A stretch of 64,000 nucleotides of DNA, from positions 11,411-75,410 of the forward strand of contig CAJUMC010000006.1 in assembly GCA_910587085.1 (NCBI GenBank), read 5' to 3'. Under the pieces are notes generated by a model. It did no database searches and had not been told where the DNA came from. It saw only the letters and a program-made list of their open reading frames with translations. Shown here piece by piece: positions 17,980-25,303 of this stretch. The stretch is from an uncultured Lachnospiraceae bacterium (GTDB lineage: Bacteria > Bacillota > Clostridia > Lachnospirales > Lachnospiraceae). Both the position numbers and the translations under genes were made by a program. The stretch's first letter is position 1, and each line of letters begins with the position of its first letter.

Positions 17980-18708
17980 TTACGACAGCTGCCGGTACGC
18001 CCCGCAGACCTCATGTACCTCCCCCACCATCCTTACCTTGCCCTTTTCCAGCCACATCACTCTGCTGCAGAGCCTCTCAATCTGTTCAATCGAATGCGAC
18101 ACAATCAACACCGTTGTTCCCCCGGCCATCATTTCCTGAATCCGCTTTTCACACTTCTGCTGAAACAGAAAATCTCCCACTGCCAGAATCTCATCCACAA
18201 TCAAAATTTCCGGCTTTACCAGCGTCGCAATGGAAAAGCCCAGCCGCGCCACCATACCGGAGGAAAAGTTTTTCAGGGGAACATCTACGAATTCCCGCAG
18301 CTCGGCAAATTCGATAATCTCGTCAAATCTTTTCCTCATAAACTCCCTGGAATATCCCAGCACCGAACCGTTCATAAACAGATTTTCCCGCGCCGTCATC
18401 TCAAAATCAAAACCGGCACCCAGCTCGATTAACGGCGAAATTGTGCCGTTTGCTGTTACGCTTCCGGCAGTCGGCTTTAATATTCCGGAAACCAGCTTCA
18501 GCAATGTGCTCTTTCCCGAGCCGTTCAGTCCTACAATACCGAAGACCTCACCCGTCTCGATCGTCGCCGACACATCCTCGAGTGCCGTAAATTCCTCATA
18601 AAAAAGCTGGTGCTTGAGCAGCTTGATGAGGTATTCCTTCATGTTGTCGATGCGCTCCTTCGACATATTGAATTTCATTGTCACATGGTCGATCACGATC
18701 GCAGGCAT
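17980..18708 (-). CDS. wzt: Wzt-type polysaccharide ABC exporter ATPase
   Basis: A 242-residue ATPase of the TagH/Wzt group exporting lipid-linked polysaccharide. It shows Walker A GLNGSGKST, the Q-loop-region ELGAGFDFEMTARENLF, signature NFSSGMVARLGFS, Walker B ILIVDEILAVGD and H-loop IVSHS. The N-terminal insert (NMKEYLIKLLKHQLFYEEF) is typical of polysaccharide exporters. The C-terminal carbohydrate-recognition domain found in O9a-type Wzt is absent, so recognition of a chain terminus cannot occur through this subunit. It follows the permease gene after about 130 bp and precedes the methyltransferase/GT fusion. Confidence 0.93.
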   Translation of the reverse strand: MPAIVIDHVTMKFNMSKERIDNMKEYLIKLLKHQLFYEEFTALEDVSATIETGEVFGIVGLNGSGKSTLLKLVSGILKPTAGSVTANGTISPLIELGAGFDFEMTARENLFMNGSVLGYSREFMRKRFDEIIEFAELREFVDVPLKNFSSGMVARLGFSIATLVKPEILIVDEILAVGDFLFQQKCEKRIQEMMAGGTTVLIVSHSIEQIERLCSRVMWLEKGKVRMVGEVHEVCGAYRQLS

Positions 18709-18840
18709 TTTACATTTCCTTCCATTAATAAAATGTTTCTGTTTCCGAATTATATATGACTGCCGTACTCTTTAAAAACTAAAACAATATAGTAATTCTG
18801 CAATAAATGCTTGTCCGCTCTGCCCTTCCTGACTGTCCCG

Positions 18841-20220
18841 TCAGATAAATAAAATAAACCGATCCTGTTTTTTCTTAAATACCACCGTACCCATCAGCAT
18901 ACTTCCGAGCGCCCAGGCGGCCATGATTCCGATTTCCGCCGCATCAGGCACGGTATGGTACAGAACCAGCCGGCGAAAGGAATCCACATAATAATACAGG
19001 GGATTCATTTTAACAATATTAAACATGGCTCCTGAAAGGATTTCCATCGGATAGATAATGGGCGTCAGGTACATCCATACCATCGTAAATACAGTATACA
19101 AATGGATAACATCCCGGAAAAATACCGCTGCGGTAGCCAGAATCATCCCCAGCCCGACGGAAAAAACCAGAGCCAGCAGCAGCGGAACCGGAATCAGCAG
19201 CAGCCTCCAGGTAAAGCCCACCCGCAGCACCAGCATCACCACCAGAAGCGCCGCCAGCGAAAACAGCATATTTACAAATGAAAACACGCATTTCTGCATC
19301 GGAAAAATATATTTCGGAATATACACCTTCCGGATAAGCGCGCCCGAATTCAAAATGGAGGTCATGGCCCCGCTGGTCGCCTCTGTAACAAAATTGAACA
19401 CGCACCAGCCGGTCAGATAGTAAACCGCAAAGTTATCAACGTTCATTCGGAACAGATTCTGAAACACTGCCGTAATGACGCACATCATCAGGAGCGGATT
19501 TAGAATGCTCCAGAAAAAACCGATGATTGAACGGCGGTATTTCAGCTTGATGTCGCGCGCCACCATATCTTCCAGCAGATAATGGTATTTCCGAAACGCT
19601 CCCAGATAAATTCGCAGATTTCTCCGCTCGGCTGCAAACACAACAATGCTCAATCCCGCCAGCCCGCCGAGCAGAAGGGATACAAGAACCATGCTGAAAT
19701 TTCCTGCCGCAGTTCTCACCGGGTTTAAAACAACTGCAGACAGCCGATAACTGCTCCCGACTGCTCCGGTAAAATCGATCCGCAGCGCAGCGGCATTCCG
19801 CTCCAGAGAAACAAACGCTCCGCCACGGCCGCTCCCGCCCTGCCACGCTGCATTTCCCGTTTCTGTCGAGTTCCCCGTTTTCACTTCCGGAGATACAAAG
19901 ATGCTTTTCTCTTCCGAAAACGGTTCACCGGCTGCATCGGTATAAAAGATCTGAAGCTCCTCCGCCGTATCAAAAGACTCCAGAAAAATTTCCTTTACAT
20001 AAGTATTTACCGTGGAAAGAATAATCTGCGGGTCCTCCCCGGCCGTTACACTGTCCCCGGTACGGCTCAGATTTACCGTTTCCAGCTCTGTGAGCGGGTA
20101 TCGTAGCTCCGCCGCTTTTTCCCTTGCCTGTTGTATTCCGGCAACACCCTGTCCGAACAGAATGGCCAGAAGCATACACGCGCATATTACAGCCAATTTG
20201 CCTTTCTTACCCATTTTCAT
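18841..20220 (-). CDS. wzm: Wzm-type ABC-2 permease with N-terminal ectodomain
   Basis: Membrane component of the polysaccharide ABC exporter, 459 residues against about 260-280 for ordinary Wzm. The ABC-2 permease begins near 205 (YHYLLEDMVARDIKLKYRRS, then SIIGFFWSILNPLLMM) and has six helices ending in FKKKQDRF. Ahead of it lie a signal-anchor helix (8-27), a beta-rich extracytoplasmic segment of about 145 residues (29-173) and another helix (174-196). The extra domain could bind glycan or a wall component; this is inference. Wzt lies downstream. The ribosome site before ATG is weak (GCGGGGG). Confidence 0.85.
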   Translation of the reverse strand: MKMGKKGKLAVICACMLLAILFGQGVAGIQQAREKAAELRYPLTELETVNLSRTGDSVTAGEDPQIILSTVNTYVKEIFLESFDTAEELQIFYTDAAGEPFSEEKSIFVSPEVKTGNSTETGNAAWQGGSGRGGAFVSLERNAAALRIDFTGAVGSSYRLSAVVLNPVRTAAGNFSMVLVSLLLGGLAGLSIVVFAAERRNLRIYLGAFRKYHYLLEDMVARDIKLKYRRSIIGFFWSILNPLLMMCVITAVFQNLFRMNVDNFAVYYLTGWCVFNFVTEATSGAMTSILNSGALIRKVYIPKYIFPMQKCVFSFVNMLFSLAALLVVMLVLRVGFTWRLLLIPVPLLLALVFSVGLGMILATAAVFFRDVIHLYTVFTMVWMYLTPIIYPMEILSGAMFNIVKMNPLYYYVDSFRRLVLYHTVPDAAEIGIMAAWALGSMLMGTVVFKKKQDRFILFI

Positions 20221-20239
20221 GCCCCCGCATGCTTTCTTG

Positions 20240-21253
20240 TCACAACCATCCCATCAGCAGAAGCAGCCTCATAATCCAATTATCGCTCCTCCGCTGCCGG
20301 TACAGTCTTTTGTCGAAGATCAGGCTCCGCTTCCCCAATGCAAAACCCCGCAGCAGCCGGGCCTTTTCCGCATCCTGTTCCGCCAGCCATTCCCCGTACA
20401 GCCGTTCGAATTCCTCTGCCTGGCGTTTCAGTTTTCCCCGGTTCCTCTTAAAATCGCGCACCCTTCTTCTGTAATTTTCCAATACTCCAGACGCTATCCC
20501 GATCGTGTTGGCTCCGTGCTGCCGGTAAAGGATGCGAGACTCTTCGTCGTAGATTACCCTGCCGAAAGCTCCTGCAACCAGGTAGATCCAGAAATCGTGC
20601 ATAATGATTTCCTGCGTTCGTATCCTCTTTTGGAAATGTCCCGCATGTATGATATTTTCCTGTGCCGGTACGTACAGCGGAAAATCCACGGCCGCCGCAC
20701 CGCTTTTCGGTTCCTCCTCCCCTGCGACCGCCTGGCAGAGCAGTTCCCTCAGCGTACCGTTTATCACACAAGTGCAGCCCGTGCACATATTTTCCACCAG
20801 CGCGTTCCCGAATGCCGCTCTGATGCGGCGGTAACGAATGGCCGGACGGAACGGGCGCAGCCCGGCATCTGTGGGCTGAACGGCGGAACAGTAAGCCAGC
20901 GGAACGTCCGGTTCTCCGCCGCTCTCCAGCAGGCTTACCGCCCGCGCCAGCTTGTCTGGCAGCCAGACATCGTCTTGGTCGGCAAATGCGGTGTACGGCA
21001 CCGTTTTGTCCGCAGCTGCAATCAGCGTAAAAACGCTTTTTACCGCACCGAAGTTTTCTCCATAAAGGACTTCGATATTTCGATTTGCCTGCCGGTATTC
21101 TCTAAGAATTTCCTGCGTCCCGTCGGCGGAACCGTCGTCGCGCACCAGAATTCGGATGTTTACTCCTTCCTGCGCTAAAATGCTGTCCAGCTGTTCCCGG
21201 ATAAATTTCTCTCCGTTATAGCTGGAGAGAAGTACCTGCACTGCCGAACTCAT
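20240..21253 (-). CDS. GT2 glycosyltransferase (rhamnosyltransferase-like)
   Basis: A 337-residue inverting GT-A enzyme. Start chosen at ATG 21251-21253 (GGAGACGAAC before it). VQVLLSSYNGEKFIREQLDS, RDDGSADGTQEIL and AFADQDDVWLPDKL (the DQDD metal site) match rhamnosyltransferase-like members of GT2 that build O-antigens. A predicted GDP-D-rhamnose supply in the cluster agrees with this, though specificity is not proven. A stretch near residues 180-210 (GEEEPKSGAAAV) looks like a small insertion. The C-terminal 90 residues are strongly basic. Confidence 0.85.
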   Translation of the reverse strand: MSSAVQVLLSSYNGEKFIREQLDSILAQEGVNIRILVRDDGSADGTQEILREYRQANRNIEVLYGENFGAVKSVFTLIAAADKTVPYTAFADQDDVWLPDKLARAVSLLESGGEPDVPLAYCSAVQPTDAGLRPFRPAIRYRRIRAAFGNALVENMCTGCTCVINGTLRELLCQAVAGEEEPKSGAAAVDFPLYVPAQENIIHAGHFQKRIRTQEIIMHDFWIYLVAGAFGRVIYDEESRILYRQHGANTIGIASGVLENYRRRVRDFKRNRGKLKRQAEEFERLYGEWLAEQDAEKARLLRGFALGKRSLIFDKRLYRQRRSDNWIMRLLLLMGWL

Positions 21254-21307
21254 GTTCGTCTCCGTCTGTGCCGGCCGCAGACACAACGTCCTGCACACTG
21301 CTTCATA

Positions 21308-22834
21308 TTAATCCCTTCCTCCAGCGCTGCATCGACGGTAGATTTTTCTCATACGGCGGCCTGCCTGCTGTTTATCAAAGCACTCCAGCAGCCGGCCCGG
21401 CTCCGACTTCTGCCCCACCGTTCGTCCTGCCTGCGCGATACGTCTCCCTTCCGCCCAATATTGCTGCACCGGTATTTTCTCCGTCCTGCCGACTCTCTTT
21501 ATGCTCTCCTGCCGCCTCAGCTCCCTTTTCAGCATGCGCTTCAGCTCCTCCAGGCCAGTGAAGCCCTGCGCACCCTCACAGCAGGACAGCACCTCCCGGC
21601 TTCCTCTGATATCGCTGGCGATGATAGGAAGCCCTGCCGCGGCCGCCTCAATCAGCGCCATCGGCATTCCTTCCTGCAAGGAAGGAAACACAAACACATC
21701 CGCCGCGTACAGCAAGGAGCGGATATTCTTGCGGTATCCCAGAAGTTCTATCCTTCCGGACATCCCTGCACGGTCTATCTGCCGCTGCAGCACCTCTTTC
21801 TGTACACCTTTGCCGCAGATAAAATAGCGAAACCGCCCGCATTCCGATTTACATGCAGCTTCCGAACTGATCTGACCTTCCCATCCCTCCCTGCACCTGA
21901 CTTTTCCTGCAGCTTCTCTGTCTTCTGCCAGTCTTTCCTTTTCTAGCTCCACAAATGCTTTGATTGCAAGACTGTGATTTTTTCTCGGGATCAGCTCTCC
22001 CACACTCAGGAACACGATCTCATCTTCAGCGGCATGCAGCTCCTTCCGCATGGCTTCCCGCATTTTTATTCTTCTGCCCTCCGGCAATTCGTCCCCACGG
22101 AAGAAGGTAATATCTGCCCCGGCTCCGATCAGCCGTTCCACTTTTGTTTTTTTCCCGCAGCAGAATCTCCGAGCCCTCTTATAATCCTCGCCGTTAATCG
22201 TTATCAGCACATCCGTATACCGCGCCAGCCACCGCTCTGCCGGGTAGTACAGCAGCCAGTTGATCAGAGGAGCGCCTCTGTAAAAATGGAAGCCGTGGGC
22301 GGTATAAATCACCCTGCTCTGCGATATCTGCCTTTTTGAAGTACTTCCCTCTGTATTTCGTTTATTTTCATCTTTTACACAGAATGTTGTTTTTCCGCAT
22401 CGCCTTTTCCCAGCCGATTTTCCTGACTGCTTTTCCTGCTTTTCTTTCTGCGCCGCGCATTTTTGATATCCTCTGTTCACTGCGGCAGCTGCCAGTCTTC
22501 CGATTGCGCCCCCCATCGGCGTATGGCAATGGATCAGCTCAAAATGTTCCCTCTCCAGCAGAGCCTTCAGCTGCCGGTACGCGCGCAGGGCAGGATGGAA
22601 CCGGAACGGCGAGCGCTCCAGGTCAATCTGGTGACAGCGGATTCCGGTTCCGGCCAGCCTGGAATTATCGTTTCCATAGCCAGGATTCCGAAAATTGCTG
22701 GCATAGTGGACCTCATAGCCAAGCTCCTGCAGAATACGCACATTATTCATTTCAAACTGCGGTACAAAGCCGCTGACGGTCGTGACGATCAGCGCCTTCT
22801 TTTTTCCGCTGTCCGATTTTCCTGCGCCGTTCAA
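21308..22834 (-). CDS. GT4-family glycosyltransferase with inserts
   Basis: A 508-residue GT-B enzyme of the EpsD/CapM type and the first gene of the cluster. The only usable in-frame start is TTG 22832-22834, with GGAG about 10 bases upstream; an in-frame stop lies before it. Motifs are IHCHTPMGGAIGRL, VIYTAHGFHFYRGAP, FLSVGELIPRKNH, IELLGYRKNI and VFVFPSLQEGMPMALIEAAA. Relatives are about 370-400 residues. The excess sits in a Lys/Gln-rich insert (about 122-170) between HTPMGG and YTAHGF, a second one near 297-330, and an Arg-rich C-terminal tail of about 70 residues. Confidence 0.85.
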   Translation of the reverse strand: MNGAGKSDSGKKKALIVTTVSGFVPQFEMNNVRILQELGYEVHYASNFRNPGYGNDNSRLAGTGIRCHQIDLERSPFRFHPALRAYRQLKALLEREHFELIHCHTPMGGAIGRLAAAAVNRGYQKCAAQKEKQEKQSGKSAGKRRCGKTTFCVKDENKRNTEGSTSKRQISQSRVIYTAHGFHFYRGAPLINWLLYYPAERWLARYTDVLITINGEDYKRARRFCCGKKTKVERLIGAGADITFFRGDELPEGRRIKMREAMRKELHAAEDEIVFLSVGELIPRKNHSLAIKAFVELEKERLAEDREAAGKVRCREGWEGQISSEAACKSECGRFRYFICGKGVQKEVLQRQIDRAGMSGRIELLGYRKNIRSLLYAADVFVFPSLQEGMPMALIEAAAAGLPIIASDIRGSREVLSCCEGAQGFTGLEELKRMLKRELRRQESIKRVGRTEKIPVQQYWAEGRRIAQAGRTVGQKSEPGRLLECFDKQQAGRRMRKIYRRCSAGGRD

Positions 22835-22997
22835 TCCACATCATCTCCATGCTTTTTCTGTTTCCGGGACGGCTGCATGTTTTGTTATGGCCGTTTTCCG
22901 ACTTTCTGACCACCTGCATGCTTTGTTTTGACCGTTTTCCCGCTGCGGCTTGAGATTGAAAAAATCTGCCTTCTGTCCTTGTTTAAAATTTTTGTCC

Positions 22998-23022
22998 AAA
23001 AGTCAACTATCTGTTGACTTTT
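22998..23022. promoter_or_regulatory. GTCAAC inverted repeat (operator-like)
   Basis: AAAAGTCAAC, then TATCT, then GTTGACTTTT: a perfect 10-bp dyad with a 5-base centre. It lies about 165 bp upstream of the first glycan-cluster gene and about 205 bp upstream of the divergent XRE gene. An operator for the XRE protein is the simplest reading. A transcription terminator is unlikely because the stem is AT-rich. Confidence 0.55.
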
Positions 23023-23153
23023 TTCGCGCAAATGTCCTCTCTTCAGCATAAAAATGAACATAAAAACGACTCATAAATTGCCTTCTTCGACAAAAAATAC
23101 GCTAAAAGACCGGGTTTCACCGCGGTTTCATTATAGCGCCAATTTTTCGAAAA

Positions 23154-23204
23154 GTCAACTATATAAATATTTTGTCAACCTTACGAGCACTCTATCCATA
23201 GTAT
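23154..23204 (+). promoter_or_regulatory. XRE gene promoter region with GTCAAC repeats
   Basis: Two direct GTCAAC copies (23154-23159 and 23174-23179) 20 bp apart, the same hexamer as in the upstream inverted repeat. The second overlaps TTGTCA (23173-23178), a plausible -35, with CATAGT at 23197-23202 as a weak -10 (18-bp spacer). The arrangement suggests autoregulation. Confidence 0.4.
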
Positions 23205-23226
23205 CATGTGAGAAGGAGGTTTTCTT

Positions 23227-23511
23227 ATGGTTGACTTTGGGAATACTTTAAGGGCGTTGCGCAGAAAAGAAGATATGACGCAGGCGGAGCTCGCTCAAAA
23301 GCTTGATGTGACAAAATCAGTAATCAGCGCTTATGAGAACGGGCTCCGCCTGCCTTCCTATGATATTTTAATACACATTTCAAGAATTTTCCGCGTTAGC
23401 ACAGATTATCTGCTCGGTCTGGAACGGCGGCAGGAAATTGACCTGTCCGGCCTGACGGACGAGGAAATATCCGCGCTTCTGCAGCTGATCAAGGCAATGA
23501 AACGAAAATAG
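23227..23511 (+). CDS. XRE-family transcriptional regulator
   Basis: A 94-residue one-domain repressor-type protein. It starts at ATG behind AGAAGGAGG. Residues 5-62 form a Cro/CI helix-turn-helix (MTQAELAQKLDVTKSVISAYENG with the recognition helix), ending in STDYLLGLE. The last 25 residues (LSGLTDEEISALLQLIKAMK) form a short amphipathic helix likely to dimerise. It is divergent from the 22-kb glycan cluster with GTCAAC repeats between, so it may control itself and the cluster. Targets are inferred from position only. Confidence 0.9.
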   Translation: MVDFGNTLRALRRKEDMTQAELAQKLDVTKSVISAYENGLRLPSYDILIHISRIFRVSTDYLLGLERRQEIDLSGLTDEEISALLQLIKAMKRK

Positions 23512-23608
23512 TTCCATGCGGCAGACGGCAGCGCCGTCCTGCTGCTTCGCGCACGCCCGCTTCAAACGATGGTCTCTCACAATCTTTCCTCCCGTATTTT
23601 CCGGGTGA

Positions 23609-25090
23609 CTACCGCAGCGTCACCCGGAACACCACCGGCTTCTCCGACGCCACTTTCTCCGTCTTCACCGCCAGCCCTTCCGCTCTCCTCTCCCACTCCG
23701 GCTCTTCATCAAAACCAAGCACGCTCACTTTATCAATAATCCCGTGGAACTTCGGCAGATGTGAGGCGTCCTGCTCGCCCAGTGCGCGGATCAGCACCTT
23801 TCCGCCCGCCGGATAGTTCAGGCAGGTCGCATAAAGATTCTCCCCCTTCACCGTAAAACGGAAATCCTCCTTTGTGAATACTTTATCCTTCCCGTCAGTA
23901 AACTGTCCTTCCTCCACGGCCGTCGGCCCCTCCGACGCAATACGCCAGGTGCGCGTACCGTAAATCGCCTCGCCGTTTACGGCAAGCCATTCCCCCATTT
24001 CTTCCAAAACCGCTGTATCTTCCGCCGAGATCGTACCGTCCGCCTTCGGCCCGACATTCAGCAGCAGACAGCCGTTCTTGCTGACAATGTCCACGAGATC
24101 GCAGAGGAGATCCTTTGCCTTTTTGAAATCATTATTTTTCGTATAGCACCACGAATTTTTCGCAATCGCCGTATCGGTCTGCCATGCAAACGGCTTTACC
24201 TCCGCGAACTGTCCGCGCTCGATATCCACAACTGCCGTACCGAACATAAACGCATCGTGTTTGTAGGCAATCATTACCTCCTCGCCCCACTCGAGCGCCC
24301 GATTGTAATAATAAGCGGCGATTTTCTTTAAATACGGCTTGGCCCCGGCATGCTGTATCCACCAGTCAAAATACAATTCCTTTACGCGGTAGCGGTCAAT
24401 CAGCTCGCAGGTGCGGATCATCCAGTCTTCCAGGAATTCCTTCGACGGTGCAGGCTCGCTGAACAGGTCATGGTGCCCGCGCTCCGGCATCGCCGGCCAG
24501 TAAAAATCTCCCGGCTCCTCGGCATCCGTGATATCGCTCTCAAACTCCTTCCCGTGCCCCATAAAAAACCAGTGCTCGATGCGGTGCGTGGACGCGCCGT
24601 TGACCAGCCCCTCTTTTTTTGCCTGTTCGCCAAGCTCGCCAAGCACGTTGCGGCGCGGCCCCATCTTTGCCGCGTTCCATTCGGACAGCGCGCTGTCATA
24701 CATCTGAAAACCGTCATGATGCTCCGCCACCGGCACGATATATTTTGCCCCTGCGCGCTTAAAAAGCGAAATCCATTCCGCGGCATCAAATTTTTCGGCC
24801 GTAAACATTGGGATAAAATCCTTATAGCCGAACTTCCTGTGCTCCCCGTAGGTTTTTACGTGATGCTCGAATTCCGGACTCCCCTGTATGTACATATTGC
24901 GCGAATACCACTCATTTCCAAACGCCGGGACACTGTAGACTCCCCAGTGGATAAAAATCCCGAATTTCGCGTCCTGAAACCACTGCGGCGTTTTATGCCG
25001 CGCCAGGGAATCCCAGCTATCCTTATATTCGCCCTCCGCGATGCACGCCTCGATTTTCTCCAATTCTTTTTGCTTGTCATAAATAAACAC
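23609..25090 (-). CDS. GH29 alpha-L-fucosidase, cytoplasmic
   Basis: A 493-residue glycoside hydrolase family 29 enzyme releasing alpha-linked L-fucose. It starts with GTG 25088-25090 after GGAGGAGATCT and has no signal peptide, so it acts on imported oligosaccharides. Family marks are AKFGIFIHWGVYSVPA, YIVPVAEHHDGFQMYDS, and VKELYFDWW, whose Asp242 is the expected nucleophile. GCLLLNVGPKADGTI precedes the C-terminal beta domain. It is transcribed alone, without its own transporter nearby, between an XRE gene (convergent) and an EF-G paralogue. Confidence 0.92.
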   Translation of the reverse strand: MFIYDKQKELEKIEACIAEGEYKDSWDSLARHKTPQWFQDAKFGIFIHWGVYSVPAFGNEWYSRNMYIQGSPEFEHHVKTYGEHRKFGYKDFIPMFTAEKFDAAEWISLFKRAGAKYIVPVAEHHDGFQMYDSALSEWNAAKMGPRRNVLGELGEQAKKEGLVNGASTHRIEHWFFMGHGKEFESDITDAEEPGDFYWPAMPERGHHDLFSEPAPSKEFLEDWMIRTCELIDRYRVKELYFDWWIQHAGAKPYLKKIAAYYYNRALEWGEEVMIAYKHDAFMFGTAVVDIERGQFAEVKPFAWQTDTAIAKNSWCYTKNNDFKKAKDLLCDLVDIVSKNGCLLLNVGPKADGTISAEDTAVLEEMGEWLAVNGEAIYGTRTWRIASEGPTAVEEGQFTDGKDKVFTKEDFRFTVKGENLYATCLNYPAGGKVLIRALGEQDASHLPKFHGIIDKVSVLGFDEEPEWERRAEGLAVKTEKVASEKPVVFRVTLR

Positions 25091-25203
25091 GGCAGATCTC
25101 CTCCATTCTAAAATTATTCTGTTTTTCAGCGAAGCTGCTTTTCATAAAAGTTTTTTTCAGTTCCTCAGCAAAACCACTTTCCATAAAAATTTCCAGCTTT
25201 CCA

Positions 25204-25256
25204 GTAAAGAAGCTGCCGCTTCAGGATTTTTCAATCGTAAAGCAGCAGCTCTTTAC
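25204..25256 (-). terminator. Stem-loop downstream of the EF-G paralogue
   Basis: GTAAAG-AGCTGC...GCAGC-CTTTAC type imperfect hairpin about 50 bp past the stop codon of the EF-G gene, with arms at 25204-25221 and 25239-25256. It lacks a clear U-run, so it may be a weak terminator or an mRNA 3' protective stem. Confidence 0.5.
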
Positions 25257-25303
25257 AAGAAATGCCTACTCTTTATATCTTTTTTATAAAATATCCAATC
25301 CTT

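Larger units (their letters stand above)
22835..23226. other. Intergenic region between glycan cluster and XRE gene
   Basis: A 392-bp gap between divergent genes. It holds a perfect 10-bp inverted repeat of AAAAGTCAAC, two more GTCAAC copies and an A/T-rich stretch before the XRE gene. No coding sequence or RNA gene was recognised. The promoter of the glycan cluster must lie here or start further inside, but no convincing minus-strand -35/-10 pair was found. Confidence 0.6.

Noticed and set aside
22998..23022. The AAAAGTCAAC dyad as a terminator of the divergent genes
   Set aside because: Neither flanking gene ends here (both start), and the stem is AT-rich without a GC core.
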